Of a DNA stretch of 64,000 nucleotides, positions 8,974 to 21,032 are shown piece by piece. Positions within the stretch are counted from its first letter, which is position 1, and each line of letters opens with the position of its first letter. A program made the translations under genes and the position numbers. The notes below the pieces were generated by a model. It saw only the letters and a program-made list of their open reading frames with translations, ran no database searches and was not told where the DNA came from. Source of the DNA: Rebecca billardiae RCC1528 (taxonomy: Eukaryota > Haptophyta); assembly GCA_965240325.2 (NCBI GenBank), contig OZ251238.1, forward strand, positions 1,116,001 through 1,180,000, written 5' to 3'.

Positions 8974-10675
8974 TCATGGCGACCCGCTGCTCGCTGCGCC
9001 GCTCGCCGACTCGCCGAGGCCCTGTCCGAGGCCCTGGATCGCCTGCACAGGCGGCATGCGCTCCTGCTGCTGCAAGATGTACGAGCCGGCGTAATGCGGA
9101 TCCTCCAAGAAGTCGGTCAGCTCGTACCAGAGCTGCAGCGACGAGAGGACGAGCGGGTTGGACGGCACGGACGCGGCCCGCTGCTCGGGCAGCTCCTCGG
9201 CGAGCACGCCCTCGACACCGATCAGCTCGGGGCCGAGCTTGCCAGGCACGCCACAGCTGTTGCGCACCTTGCAGAAGGTCGACGGGTCGAGGCCGGCCTC
9301 CTCGGCCAGCCTGTAGATCGACGGGAGCGCCTCCTTGGGCACGTCCGGTGTGCGCGCGTACACAAAAGCGCCCTCATATTTATTCTGCACAGTGCGCCTG
9401 CGGAGCGTGGGCAGCGCGCGGGCCGCGGCGGTCGCGGGTGAGAGCGGGGCCTCGGGGGCGCCGGCGCGGCACACGCCCAGCCGGAGCTCCTCCGCGCGGC
9501 ACCGGCGCACCCAGGCAGGCCAGAGGCCAGCCGGGCGGGTGCGCCCGAGGGCATGCGGCGCGCCGCCGCAACGCGCGCGAGCGCGACGACGCACCCGTTG
9601 TAGTAGACAAATTTGAAGTCTGGCTCGTCGCGAGCGTTCTCGCCTATCAAGTACCTGCACGCGGGGGGGACGCGGGCGCGTCGAGCGCGGCGGGCACGCA
9701 CGTGTGTCAGGCGATCACCAGACGCGCTGTGCGCCGTTCACTGCTGGCGGCGGTGCGCGCGCGACCCGAGCGGTCGAGAGGGTGCGGTGCGCGCGCGCAC
9801 CAGTTCTCCCAGAAGCTAAGGCCGAACATGCTGCCCTGCGTGTGCGCCGTGCGCTTCGAGCCCGGCTCGTCGAACACCAGCGTCTCCTGCAGGTGCTTGT
9901 GGTTGTGGCTCGCGCGCAGCAGCTTGGCAGGCCGAGGCATGTCAAAGTCCACGTCAACAACCATCTTACCGTCCGCGCCCGGACCGTCGGAGACGCCGTG
10001 CACGCGCGCGGCCTTCTCGGCGGGCGTGAATTTGTTCTGCTGGCAGTCGTAGCAGTCGTACATCGAGTTCCACCCCATCACCTTGTACCACTTGCCCTCA
10101 AGCGATTTGGGGCTGAACGCGTGGACGACAGGCTTGGGCGGCTCCGGCACCTCATCCGGAGCGTCGGGCCCGGCGGGGAGGATGGCCGCCTTGATGCACG
10201 AGTGGTCCTCAATGGAGCACTTGATCAGGCCGTCCACGTCCGCGTTGCCGAAGCGCGCGAAGCAGCCCGAGATGCAGCCGGTGTCGCCGAGGCAGCGCGC
10301 GGTGCACACGAGCCCCTTCATGCACTCCGCGTTCTCGATGCATGCCTGCGTCTGCGCACCGCAGCTCGACTGGAAGCATTGCTTGTCGATCAGGGATGAG
10401 TCAAACTTGCCGCCGCACTGCTCCGCCAGCTCGTTCTCAGCCGTCGCGACCATCGGCAGCACCGCGAGCGCCGCAAACGCGAGCGAGTGCGCCGCTGCTG
10501 TGCGCGCACGCTCGAGCCACGCCGGCGCGGGTGCAGCCGCGACGACGGCGGCACGGCCGGGCCGGCGCATGGCGCACGCGCGGGACGAGCCCACCCGCAC
10601 GCTCCCGGCGCCGCCCGCGCTCTGCACCAGCGTCAGCACCACGACGAGCGCCGCGGCAAGCGAGCGTCGGAACAT
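8974..10675 (-). CDS. VDE: violaxanthin de-epoxidase family protein, 3 exons
   Basis: Exons on the minus strand: 10675-9801, 9654-9595 and 9397-8974. Introns of 146 and 197 bp begin GTGCGC and GTGCGT, end CAG and restore the family sequence exactly. The product (452 aa) has a secretory signal (LAAALVVVLTLVQSA), an Arg/Ala-rich transit region, and a second hydrophobic stretch ending VLPMVATA that fits thylakoid-lumen targeting. The Cys-rich domain follows (FQSSCGAQTQACIENAECMK, GLVCTARCLGDTGCISGCFA). A lipocalin-type domain comes next (LEGKWYKVMGWNSMYDCYDC; ENWYLIGENARDEPDFKFVY; YNG joined to RTVQNKYEGAFVYAR) and the STFCKVRNSCG end. The enzyme removes epoxides from xanthophylls in the lumen under high light, using ascorbate. 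Whether it is VDE proper or a VDE-like paralogue (VDL/VDR) needs phylogeny. Confidence 0.88.
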
Positions 10676-11825
10676 GTTCGCAGGCCGACCGCGCGTCTCG
10701 ACCGGCGCAGCGGCCCAGTAGTCCGCGTGGAGATTCCCGACTCATCGGCAAATTAGGACGTTTATTTTGCTACGCTGAGATTCGTCACGAGATTCCCAGA
10801 GCGGTTTTCTAACTGGGCCACTTTGCTAGATGAGGCGAGCACTGAATAGGCGGGGTGGGTATAGTTCGTTCGCGCCCGCCCGCGGCGCTAATAATATAGG
10901 CCAGGGTGCGCGCGGACTCGATCCCTGCCGGTTCACCTTCTAAAAGTCATGTTCCGAGGTCAGTAAAAGTGTTTCTGGCGATAGTGCCAAATGTTCTGGC
11001 GTGGTACTATCATAGTACGAGTAATGTTGTTTAAGCTGATCAATCGACGGCTGACGCCGTCGAGGGCACCGCGCGAGATGTGCACTGCACAGCGCCTTCG
11101 GCGCTTTGAGCTTGTTGTTCCGGCCGGGGCAATGGCACAATGGCTTCCGCCGGGTGAACCGGGAGGAGAAGGGCTAGTTGCTATGCGGCAAAAGGCGATG
11201 ACACGGACGCGCGCCGTGGGTGCAGAGCGCTGGGCACTTGTGCTTGCGGCCGGCTTACACTGCTCACAGCAGCTCATCTGCGCCTCTCGCTGAGTGATTG
11301 ATGGCTGTGCATCGTGCTCCTTGATGCACGCTCCGAGCCGTTGGCGTGCATGCGCCGCGCAAGGCATCCTTTCAGATGAGCCGATACAGCACAGCCGCCG
11401 CAAGAGGTATGGCGCCACATCTGTCCGCTTGTATATGCACGCTCAACCGATGTCCGCCGCTGCGCCCGCGCCCCCGGGCGGTGGCGCGCAACTCCGGGCC
11501 GGTGATGTGAATGCAGCCGCATGCTGCCACCCGATACTGATCGGAGCATCCGCCGCCAGGGCAGGATGCTGCCCAGAAGTACAGCGGCGTGGACGTCGTG
11601 CTATCTGACGACGACTCATGATCGCAGCCCTCTGACGACGTCGACCTCGCACGGCCCTTCGCGCGGCTCGCACCCTCACGAGCCGAGATCGTTGTCCACC
11701 GCGGCGGGCTCGGCCGGACGTGACACTTTACCGCCGCCACTTGGATATAAAGCTGATCAGCGCACCAATTCGGCAATTCCCCGATTCGTGCGCGCTCGCC
11801 GCGCGGCCGCTCGCTCGCCGGCACG
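10676..11825. other. intergenic region upstream of both VDE and the BK channel gene
   Basis: Separates two divergent genes. No conserved coding segment was found on either strand; the short frames here are compositionally random. The sequence is less GC-rich around 10750-11050 (AT-rich runs near 10880 and 11000) than the neighbouring genes. Promoters for both genes must lie here, but no specific element stands out. Confidence 0.65.
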
Positions 11826-14800
11826 ATGGCCTGGAAGGCGACGGAGGCGGACAAGCTGCCCTCGATCGGCTCGGGCATGCTCAGCGTGCTGCGGCCGGCG
11901 CAGCGCAGCTGGGCGGATGCGGCGCCCCGCTCGTACGAGCGCCATGCCGACGAGGACGGCCCGCGCGCCTCCGTGTGCTCGTGGCCGCTCAATGCGCTGC
12001 GTAAGGTGGGGAGCGTGGCAGATTCGATCTGGATGAACCGGCACTTCCAGCGCAGCCAGACGGCGGCGACGCTCGTCTCGGCGGGGCTCTACGTCGCGGA
12101 GACGTACTACTCCCCAGCCTCCGACCTGCCCCGAGCCGTCGTCGCCCTCGACGTCTTCATCTCGCTCGTCTTTCTCGTTGACTTTGTGCTCGGCCTCTGG
12201 GCGATGCGCCGCCGGCCGTGCACGAACAACTTCACGCAGCGGCTCGCGCTGGACATCCTCGCAATCGCGCCGGGCGCGCTCGTGCTCTACCGCAACAACC
12301 TGCACCGCGTCCCCTTCATGCACGTGCTCAAGGTGCGCTGCGGCGACACGCGCGTTCACGCGCGCGCGCGTGCGCGCGGCGCAGCTGAGCGTCTCGCCGA
12401 CGGCGCGCGTGCGCGCGCGCGCACCCGGCCGCGGGCGCGAAGGTGGCGCGTATCTTGCGGCTCATCCAACAGGCCGGCGCGCTCGACATGGACCACTTCG
12501 AGGACCGCACCAACCGGCCGCAGTACTCGCGCGCCGTGCGCAGGCGCGTCACGTTCTTTTTAGTTTCTCTCTTTATTCTGCTCTTCGTGAGCGCTTCGCT
12601 CGTGCTCACGCTCGAGCGCGGCGTGACGGTGGACACGGAGACGAGCGAGTGGCTGATCGAGGCGGAGATCCTCGACGACGCCACGGACGCCAAAGAGTAC
12701 TCGGCGTTCAACGGACACGTGTGCGCCCGGCGCCGAGCGCGGCCGCGGCGGGGCGCGGGCGGCGTGCCTAGCGCGCAAGCTGGAGAGAGAGAGAGCGAGA
12801 CAGGCAGTCCGGGTGTGCCGGTGCCGTGCGCTTGGGCGTGTGTGCCACAGAGCGCGAAGAGCTGCGCAGGCGATGGCGCCCGCCGCCCACTCCTCACGCG
12901 CACTGTGGGTGCGTGCCCTGCGCCGGCCCGCCGCGCGCGCGCCTCTGCACCCCACTGGCCGCGCTCGGCCTGCGCAGGTGTGGCAGTTTCACGAGGCGCT
13001 TTATTTTATCGTCGTGACGTACTCGACCGTGGGCTACGGTGCGTTCGCGCCCTCCGCGGCGGAGGCGAGGCTCGGCGGCGCGCGCGCGCCGTGCGCCGCG
13101 CCACGCGCGCTGCGGCGCGCACACGCGCGCCGCGGTGTGTTGCGCCGCGCCGTGCCGCAGGGCTGACACGCCGTGCGGCGCGGGCGCGCGCGCGGGCTCG
13201 CGCCGTGCCCTGGCCGCGCAGGCGACATCACGCCCAACTGCTCGTCTGCACAGATGCTGATGCTCACGCTGATCATCACCGCGTTCGTGATCGTCCCGTA
13301 TCAGGTGCGAGCGCTGCCGGCCTGCCGTGTGCGCGCGTGCTGCGCCCACGCGCGGCTGCGCGCGCGTGCGGATGCGCGTGTGCGCGCGCGCCGTACTGCG
13401 GCTATGCCGAGCGCGGATGCGCGTGCGCGTGCGCGTGCGCACACGCGCGGCCGTGCACCCCGCCGGCCATCGTGGCTCTCTGGTGGAGGCGCGCGCGCGC
13501 GCTGTCGGCCAGCTGGGGGCGACATCCCGCGCCGCGCGCCGCTGCGGCTTTCTGACCTAGCCTGCGTGCCTGTGCGCGCGCACTCGCCCGCGCGCCTGTG
13601 CCCGCGCGCCGGCTCGACCGCCCGCGCGCGCGCGACCGCCCGGCTCCCGCCTTCAGGTGAACAAGCTTGCGGACGCAGTCGGGCAGTACCAGCGCGCGTC
13701 GGAGTTCTCCGAGATCAAGCCGCCACCCGCCGAGTCTTCGCTCATCCTGATCTGTGGCTCTGGCTCGATCCGGGCGCTCCGCCTCCGGACTCTGCTGGAC
13801 GAGCTGTTCCACCCGGACCACATGCCTGAGAACTCAAACCTGATCGCGGTGGTGATGTCGCCCGCGGACCCGAACAGGGAGACGCGCGTGCTGCTGGACA
13901 GGTGTGCGCGGCGCGCGGCGGGCGCAGCGTGCACGAGCGCGAGTGCGCGCCACAAGGCCGCGGCACGCGCCATCGCGGCAACCGCCGTGTCGCGCGGGCC
14001 CCGTGCGCTCACGCCGCGCTCGCGCCGCTCCCGCCGGCCCGGCGCGGGCGCAGGTACGCCGGCCGCGTGCAGATGCTCGTGGGCTCGGCGCTCTCCGAGA
14101 CGGACCTGCTGCGCGCGCGCGCGCACGAGGCGGAGGCGGTGTTCATCCTGGTGGACACGAATGCGCATGATCAGTTCGCGCGCGACGAGGACTCAGCGGC
14201 CGTGCTGCGCGCGCTCACCGTGCGGCACGTCGCGCCGAGCGCGCACCTGTTCGTCCAGCTGCTCAGGCCGCACGACCAGGAGTGGCTGAGCGCGTCGCTC
14301 CCCTCCTCGATCTCGTCGATCGTGTGTGCGGAGCAGCTGACGATGTCGCTGCTCGCGCATAACTCGATCTGTCCCGGCGTGTCCACGCTCATCTCGAATC
14401 TGGCGTGGTCGCACTCGCCCGGACTCCGGCCGGAGGCGCCGGTGCCGCAGCATCTCGGGAAGGGCGGGCGGACGCCATGGTGGCGGGTGAGCTCGCACCA
14501 CCGCGCGGCGGACGCGCGCGCGCGCGCCGCCGCCGCCGCGGCGCGCCGCCGGCCGGATGCGGTCGCAGTGGAGGAGGATGCGGCCCGCGCGCGCCGGCGG
14601 AAGGCCAAAGGCGTCCCACAGACCTTCTCACTGGAAGACCTCTCGCGCATCGCCGTGGCGACGCACGACCTGCGCGGCGGCGCGGGCGAGTGCGCGGCGG
14701 GCGCCGCCGCCGCCGCCGCCGCGCAGCCCGGCGGGCGCTGGTCGGCGCAGGCGGCCGCGGCCGCGGCCGCGTCGAGCGCCGACGCGGCCGTGCAGAATGC

Positions 14801-17800
14801 AGCGCCCGGCGCGAGCGGCGGCTTGAACGGCGGCGCGGACGGCGGCGCGGGCGGCTCGGGCTCATTCCACGGCGGCGGCGCGAGCGGCGCGGCGCACGGC
14901 CGCGCGCACTCCGTGCCCGCGACGGTGCCGGACTCCGTGCTCTGGCAGGTCGAGTATTCGTACGGCGCGTCACACGAGCTGTATGCTGTCACGCTCGCGC
15001 CGTCCTTCCCGCCGATGTCGTTCCGAGAGGCGGCGCACCTGATCTACGCGCGGTTCGGCCACGTGCTCGTGGCGCTGGACGACCTGGGCTCGGCCGCGCC
15101 GGCGCCGGCGGTGACGCAGCCGCTCGGCGGGGCCGACGCGCCGCCGCCGCCGCCGGCAGACGGCGCGCTTGGCGCGGAGCCGTGGGGAGCGCCGCCGGCG
15201 CGCGGCGCGGCGTGCGCGGACTCAGCGGCCGCGGTGCCCGCCGATGGCTCGCAGTACCCGCTGGCCTCGCGCCGCCCTGCGAGCGTGATGGTGCTCGACG
15301 GCTGCGCGCCGCCGCTCGCCGTGACTGTCGTCTCGGAGGGCGACGAGCCCGATGCCAGCCCACCCAGGCCGCTGCCCGCGACGGCGCGCGCCGCACCGCC
15401 CTCGCCGCCGCCGACGCCAAGCAGCGCCGACGTCGCCACCTCGCTCGGCGCGGCTGTCGCCTCCTCCGTGGACATGTCCATCTGGTCGGAGGCGCCGCCG
15501 CCGCCCCCGGGCGCGCCCGCGGCAGCGGGTGCCGACGGCGGCGCCGTTGGCGGCGGCGGCGCGGGCGCCGCCCCGGGCGCGGCGCCCGCGACTGCCGCGG
15601 CGGCGGCTGCCGCTGGCATCGGCCTACCTGTCGATCCCGAGATTGTCGATCCCGAGATCGCGCTGGAGATGGCGGAGATGGCGGACACGGTCGATGTGCC
15701 CGGCGCGGTTGCGCATGGCGTCGAGCCCGCCGCGGTGAACGTCACGGTCGTCGGCAGCCGCGGCGGTGGCGGCGGCGTTGCGGCGGAGATGGTGGTGACC
15801 GCCGCCGCCGAGTGCCGTCTGACGACCGGCGCGGCGGCAGCGGCGCCGCCGGCACTGCGCGCGCGCGGCAGCTGCGGCAGCTACGGCAGCAGCACGACGG
15901 GGTCGGCGCGGCGCGTCTCGCTGCCGGCCATCCCGAGCTCTGACACGCTGCCGCTGAGCGCGCCACTCGGCAGAGCCAGCCTCGGCGGCAGCGGCGGCTT
16001 GGCCGAGGAGGGCGCGGCCGGCCGAGACGCGTCGCCCGCAGCCGGCGCCGGCGCGGGTCGGCAGCTGTCAAAGTCTTCGTCGCCGCTGCCGCCGCCGCGC
16101 CTCTGCGCGGGCGGCAGCGGGCGGCACAGCTGCGCCGGCTGCAGCGCCGGCGCGCGCTCGCCGAGCGCGTGCGCGCGCCGCCGCCCGTCCGAGCCCTCGC
16201 TCAACGCCGCCGTCGCCGCGGCCGTGTTTTGCGCGAAGCTCTCGACCGCGGCGGCGGGCTCGGCGGCGGGCGGCGGCGCCGGCGGTCCGCCCAGCCTCAG
16301 GCGCGCATGCTCGGGCAGCCGGCGCATGCGGCGGGAGAAGTCCTTCTCCTCCGTCGCGCTCCCGCCGACGCAGGTGCGCGGTGCGATGCTGGTCTACGTC
16401 GTCGCCATGTCCGAATGGCGCGCCGATGAGCTGGAGGAATGGGTGCCAACGGGAGGCGAGGTGATGGCGACGCGCACGCGGCTCGCCGAGCGCGAGCAAG
16501 AGGCGGCGGCGCGCGCGGAAGCGGCCGCGCGCGCGGAGGAGGCGGCGCGCGCCGAGGCGGCCGCGCGCGCCGCGGAGCAGCTCGCTGCCGAGCACGCGGC
16601 CGAGGCGGCGGCCGCTTGGGCGGGCTCCGCGCCGGGCGGCCAGGCGCCGCCCTCTGCACTCGGCGACGGCGACGGCGGTGGCCTGAGCGGTGCCGTGGCT
16701 TCGCTCCCGCTGACTGCCGAGGTGTTGAGGGCTCGCGAGCACTTGGACGGCGGCGGCCATCGATCGGCGCACCACCACCACCACCACCATCATGGCAGCG
16801 GCGGCGGGCACGGCGCGCACGGCGCGCACGGCGGTGCCGGGCACGGCGGCGGCGCGCACCATCACCACCACCACCACGGCACGCACCAATCGCACGCGCA
16901 CGGCGGCGCCGGCGCCGGCGGCGCGACGCGCGCGCTGGGGGCTCTGCTGGACATGGCCGCGGCCGACGCGGCGCGCGCGGCGCAGCAGCCGCACGCCGGC
17001 GCGGAGGGGGACTCCGGGCGGTGCGGCGCGCTGAGTGTCCACTCCGCTAGCAGCGTTGAGCAGCACTCGGCGCAGCAGCCGCCACCGAGCATCATCTCCG
17101 AGCTGATCTCAGAGGGGACCTGGGGAGCCTTCACGCCCTCAGGCCCGGGCTCCGTGGCGCCGAGCGCGCAGGGGACGGAGGGCGGCGACACTGAGGTGGA
17201 CCCGCACCGCGCGCCCGCGCCCTCGTCCGTGCGCACCGCGCCGTCTGTCGGGCCGAGGCCCGCCGCCGCGGAGGCCGCGGCCTGGTCCGAGCTATCTGAG
17301 GCGGCGGCGGCGGCGCAGCGCTCGCTGGTTCAGGCGGCCGAGGCGGCGCGCCAGCTTCTTGCTCTCGACGCCGTCGACGCCGAGCACGCCGCTGAGGTGC
17401 TGGACGGGCTCTCGCCGTCGCTTGGCGTGCTGTGCGCCGCGGCGGACGACGGCGCGGGCGCGCGCGCCGCCGGCCGCGCGCTGCCGCCGCCGCTGCCCGT
17501 CACCGAGCCGTCGGCATGGGAGGCGATGACAGACGCCGTCGCGTCGTTGCGCGCCGACGCGCAGACGGCGATGGCGCACCGCAAGCTGCCCGCCGGCGCC
17601 GACGGGCCGGCCGCCGCGCCGAGCTCGCTGCCAGCCGCGAAGCAGCACGTCGTCGTGTGCGGCGCGTTGTCGGCCCTCGGCCCGCTGATGCGGGCTTACC
17701 GCTCGCTCCCGGGAAGCTACCAGTTGGTCTTCTTACACCACGACCGCCGCGCGTTTGCCGAATACGTGAAGCGACTGCCTATTGAGCTACGCACTCGCCC

Positions 17801-19101
17801 GCCCCGCTTCATCGAGGGGCGGCCGAGCTGCTACGCCGATCTCGTGCGGGCGGGCGCGCTGAGCGCCGCCGCGACAGTGTTCCTCGCCGGCCGGCGCCGC
17901 GCGCACCCGCACGCTGAGCCGAGTAGCTACGGCCCCGTGGGTGTCTCGATGGCGGGTCGCGCGTCCGCGTCGGCGGTGCTTTGGGACGAGCGGCTCTTCG
18001 ACGCGTCGGCCGTGACGGCGGGCCGCGCGCTGCACCTGCTGCCGACGCACTGGGTGGTGCGCGCGCGCGCGCGGGTGTGGCCACGCCGAGCGCGGCTCGA
18101 CCGCCGCGGCTGCCCTGCCGCTGGCGCCCACGCCGCCACCGCCGCCGCCGCTCACTCGCTCTCTCTCACTCGCGCGCGCGGCGCGCCGCGCGACGGGGTC
18201 GCAGGTAGAGCTCACCTCCGAGTTCTCGACGCGGCTTCTCAAGACCGCCGCGGCGACGGCGGTCGCGGCGACGAGCGCGCCGCTCGCCGACCCGACCATG
18301 CCCGATCCGCACGGCGCGCACGCGCGCTTCGCCCGGCGGCGGCGCGGCTCGGGCGACGTTTGGGCGGACGCGGAGGGGTTCGGGGAGCACGCGGACGCGG
18401 CGGGCGGCTCGGCGCACGGCGGCCACCACCGCCCGCCGCACAGCCCCAACGCTCCGGCGCGCGTGCCACACCCCACCGCGGGCCAGGCCCACCACGGCGC
18501 GCGCGCGCAGCCCCACTGGTGGCCACTGTTCGCTGCAGGACGCGTCTACTACTCGTCCGTGCTCGACAGCCTGCTCGCGCAGGCCTTTTTCAACCCGGGG
18601 ATGCTCCGCCTGCTCAACCAGATGCTCAAGCCCACCCCCGCCGCCGCCGGCGCGAGCAGCGGCTCGGAGGGCGTCGTCCGCGGGCACATCGTGCAGCTGC
18701 CGATACCGGCCGGGTACTCCGGGTCCGCTTACGGCGAGCTATTCGAGGCCATGCTCGCGGAGGGCAGGGTGTGCCTGGGGCTGTACCGCGAGGCGGGGCA
18801 CCAGGGCTGCCCTCTGCCGTACGTCTACACCAACCCGACGCCCGAGTCCGTCGTCAACGCCGGCGACCGCATCTTCGCCCTCGATGCCAACTTTGCCGTC
18901 GGCGTGGCCAACGTGGCCGGGCCGGCGCCGGGCCGCATCGCCGCAGGGCTGCCGGGTGTGCCAGCGCACGCGCCGCCGCCCGGCGCGTGCGGAGGCGCAG
19001 CCGGCGGCGCGGCGGCGCAGCCGCTGGCAGGGAGCAGCTGGCCGGGTGGTGGGGCGCCGCGATACTGCGCGTCCCACCCGGCTCACCAGCCGCTCCTGTA
19101 G
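11826..19101 (+). CDS. BK (Slo)-type calcium-activated potassium channel, 7 exons, giant RCK linker
   Basis: Exons: 11826-12332, 12443-12718, 12978-13038, 13222-13304, 13657-13901, 14054-18056 and 18205-19101; all introns are GT-AG and the product is about 2023 aa. It has S1 to S4 (for example DVFISLVFLVDFVLGLWAM; S4 VLK joined to VARILRLI) and S5 (VTFFLVSLFILLFVSASLVL). The pore (FHEALYFIVVTYSTVGYGD) has its selectivity filter TVGYGD at 278-283, created exactly by joining exons 3 and 4. S6 is followed by RCK1 (LICGSG at 340-345; EDSAAVLRALTVRH; SSISSIVCAEQLTMSLLAHN). RCK2 has KQHVVVCGALSALGPLMRAY, SSVLDSLLAQAFFNPGML and CLGLYREAG followed later by YVYTNP. These match animal Slo channels segment by segment. 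A very long Ala/Gly/Ser/Pro/His-rich insertion separates RCK1 and RCK2. No aspartate-rich calcium bowl is evident. It is expected in the plasma or an internal membrane, conducting K+. Confidence 0.88.
16770..16877 (+). repeat. two poly-histidine codon runs in the BK channel linker
   Basis: Eight His codons at 16770-16793 and seven at 16857-16877, separated by a Gly/Ala/His stretch and followed by HQSHAH. They lie in the disordered linker between the two RCK domains, near residues 1297-1332 of the protein. The runs are mostly CAC with a few CAT codons, which is compatible with triplet-repeat expansion. Confidence 0.9.
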
Positions 19102-19838
19102 GCACGCGCAGGACTCTGGCCCGCGTGCCGCGTGGCCCGCGTACCCTGACCGAGACAGCAGGCGCAGCCCTGTTACACGGCATCAAGTCCATCAATGATC
19201 AAGCCGTATAGTAACCGTAGGTCAGTATTAGTTGAGCACTTACATCAAGGCCAAAGCAGCCTGCGCCACATTACACTTAACTCACTAGCTACAGGCAATC
19301 GCGGGCAATAAGAAGTCAGAGATCTCACGACGGCTAGCCTCGGTTTCTTAGCCGTTCGGTAGCCCGAGCGCCTACGGAGTCTCAGTTTGAGCAGACAACT
19401 ATATATATATATATAGTGGTAATAACGGGGCCGCATCCGCGGCGGAGACGCCACGAGCACGCGGACACCAGACGGCGCCGCTGGCGGGCTGGCTCAGGCT
19501 GAGCCCCAGTGAACTGTGCTGACTCGTCGGAGACCGACGGTGGGACTGAGACTCAGAGATCGATCTGTCAAAAACTCTGTTCGCCGCCTGGCTCAGGCGA
19601 AGATCGGGGGCGGCGGGGCGGGCCGGGGACATCCCGCAGCGCGCCACGCTCGCCAGTAAGAGGTGGACGTCGTCGGGAGTGAGCGCGCCGCCGGTGCGGG
19701 CAGCTGACTGAATCGCAGACACTTGCGTGACGCGTCCATCGGGTCGGGGGCAGACACGGGGAGCGGCGGGCGCGGGGCAGGTTCGCGCCGGCGTGCGCGA
19801 GCGAGTGGGAGTCCATCGCCCGGGAGGCACGCCGGTCG
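19102..19838. other. intergenic region, no gene recognised
   Basis: 3' flank of the BK channel gene. It includes a short (TA)n tract near 19400-19418. The frames on the minus strand here have the composition of non-coding GC-rich DNA. Confidence 0.55.
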
Positions 19839-20243
19839 TTATCCCCGGCCGCACGCAGGCGCCATCCCCGCACTGCCGCCCCACACGGCGGAGCAGGCTG
19901 CTAGTAGTTCGATGCCGCCGCCGCATTGGCTGGCAAACGCGCCGTACCCGGCCCAGTAGGCCTCGAGCTTCTCGCTCTCGAGTGGGGGGTCCCAGCAGAC
20001 GGTATTGGTGTCCATACCATGGGCCGACTCGTCGTCGACGGCGGCCAGACCAGCCTGCGGCTGCAGCACAGGCGAGCACAGCTGCGTCGGCGGCGTGTGG
20101 TAGCCCGATTTCCGAGGTGCGAGGGTGCGCTGGCGCTTTGTGCCGAGCTCGGGGCTCGGCTCGGCGGTGTCCTCAGACGTGTTTGATGAGCTCACGTTGT
20201 CATCCGCGACCGCTCCGGGTCGCATGTCGCGTACGGCCGGCAT
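19839..20243 (-). CDS. hypothetical protein, weakly supported
   Basis: A 134-residue frame whose N-terminal two thirds look protein-like rather than compositionally biased: DDNVSSSNTSEDTAEPSPEL, then GTKRQRTLAPRKSGY, then DTNTVCWDPPLESEKLEAYW and AGYGAFASQCGG. There is no signal peptide or membrane segment, and no family is recognised. It could be a genuine small gene, an exon of a larger gene, or chance. It stands alone in a gene-poor stretch. Confidence 0.25.
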   Translation of the reverse strand: MPAVRDMRPGAVADDNVSSSNTSEDTAEPSPELGTKRQRTLAPRKSGYHTPPTQLCSPVLQPQAGLAAVDDESAHGMDTNTVCWDPPLESEKLEAYWAGYGAFASQCGGGIELLAACSAVWGGSAGMAPACGRG

Positions 20244-21032
20244 CTCGCGGCGACGAAGGGCTTAGCGGCGTCCAGGGACGAGCGCGACGTCGATGCGTCG
20301 CAATGCAAGGCACGCCCTCAGCAAAGGTTGGGGTGCCGCAATGTTCAGTGTGTGGAGGGTACTGCCGATTGGCGTTGGCAGAGTTTGGGTGTGTGCTTGA
20401 CGCCGCAATCGGCGGACGCAAAGTGGGTATATGTCTGAGCGACCTCTTTTAGACACGTCAACTCATCAACGCATCGCACCGTGATTTCCTAAAAAGTTTC
20501 ATCGATGACCAACGAATCGCAGCCTGACCTACCCAACTGTGAGTTTCAGCCCGTCTCGCTTTCAGGGTGTCCAGGGACAGCGGTATGCTCAGAATCCCAA
20601 CCACTTCAGGGCCAAATTGTCCTAGGACTTCTTGTCTGAGTACCACCCCGCTCAACAAGTCAGTGATGTGGAGATCCCCAGCACCACTCTCAGGCCGTCA
20701 GAGTACCGTGGTGTGTCCTTGATTTGTGGTTGAAGCAGTACTCAGAATCCCAACAGTCCGCGCTTATGATACTTAAAAGGCGGTTCCTCGCGCTCATCAA
20801 CCGCTCACCAACTTGAGTACCTGACGTGATTCACTCGATGAATATTCGTCGCCATTGATCTGCAAATGCAGGCACGATGATTAATAAGCAAAAAGTGGCG
20901 CCGGCGGGGTAATTCCACGTTTGGGAAGAGCTTGAACCGGGCGCGCGGTTACCGACTGACGGAAATTAGCAGTGGCAAAATGATGAGTGAAAATGATTTG
21001 AAGGCCGTCAAGTGTCAGAATGATACAGTTTA
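20244..21032. other. gene-poor, relatively AT-rich stretch
   Basis: No coding sequence is supported. GC content is clearly lower than in the flanking genes, with many stop codons in all frames. It forms the left flank of the inverted-repeat element. Confidence 0.6.

Noticed and set aside
10880-10960. Possible tRNA-like T-loop (ACTCGATCCCTGCCGG)
   Set aside because: No matching acceptor, D-arm or anticodon stem could be folded around it; no tRNA or rRNA was recognised in the window.
13902-19211. A single 1769-residue frame covering most of the BK channel C-terminal region
   Set aside because: It starts in an intron and leaves the channel sequence after 18056, where the correct splice to 18205 restores RCK2; it is a read-through frame.
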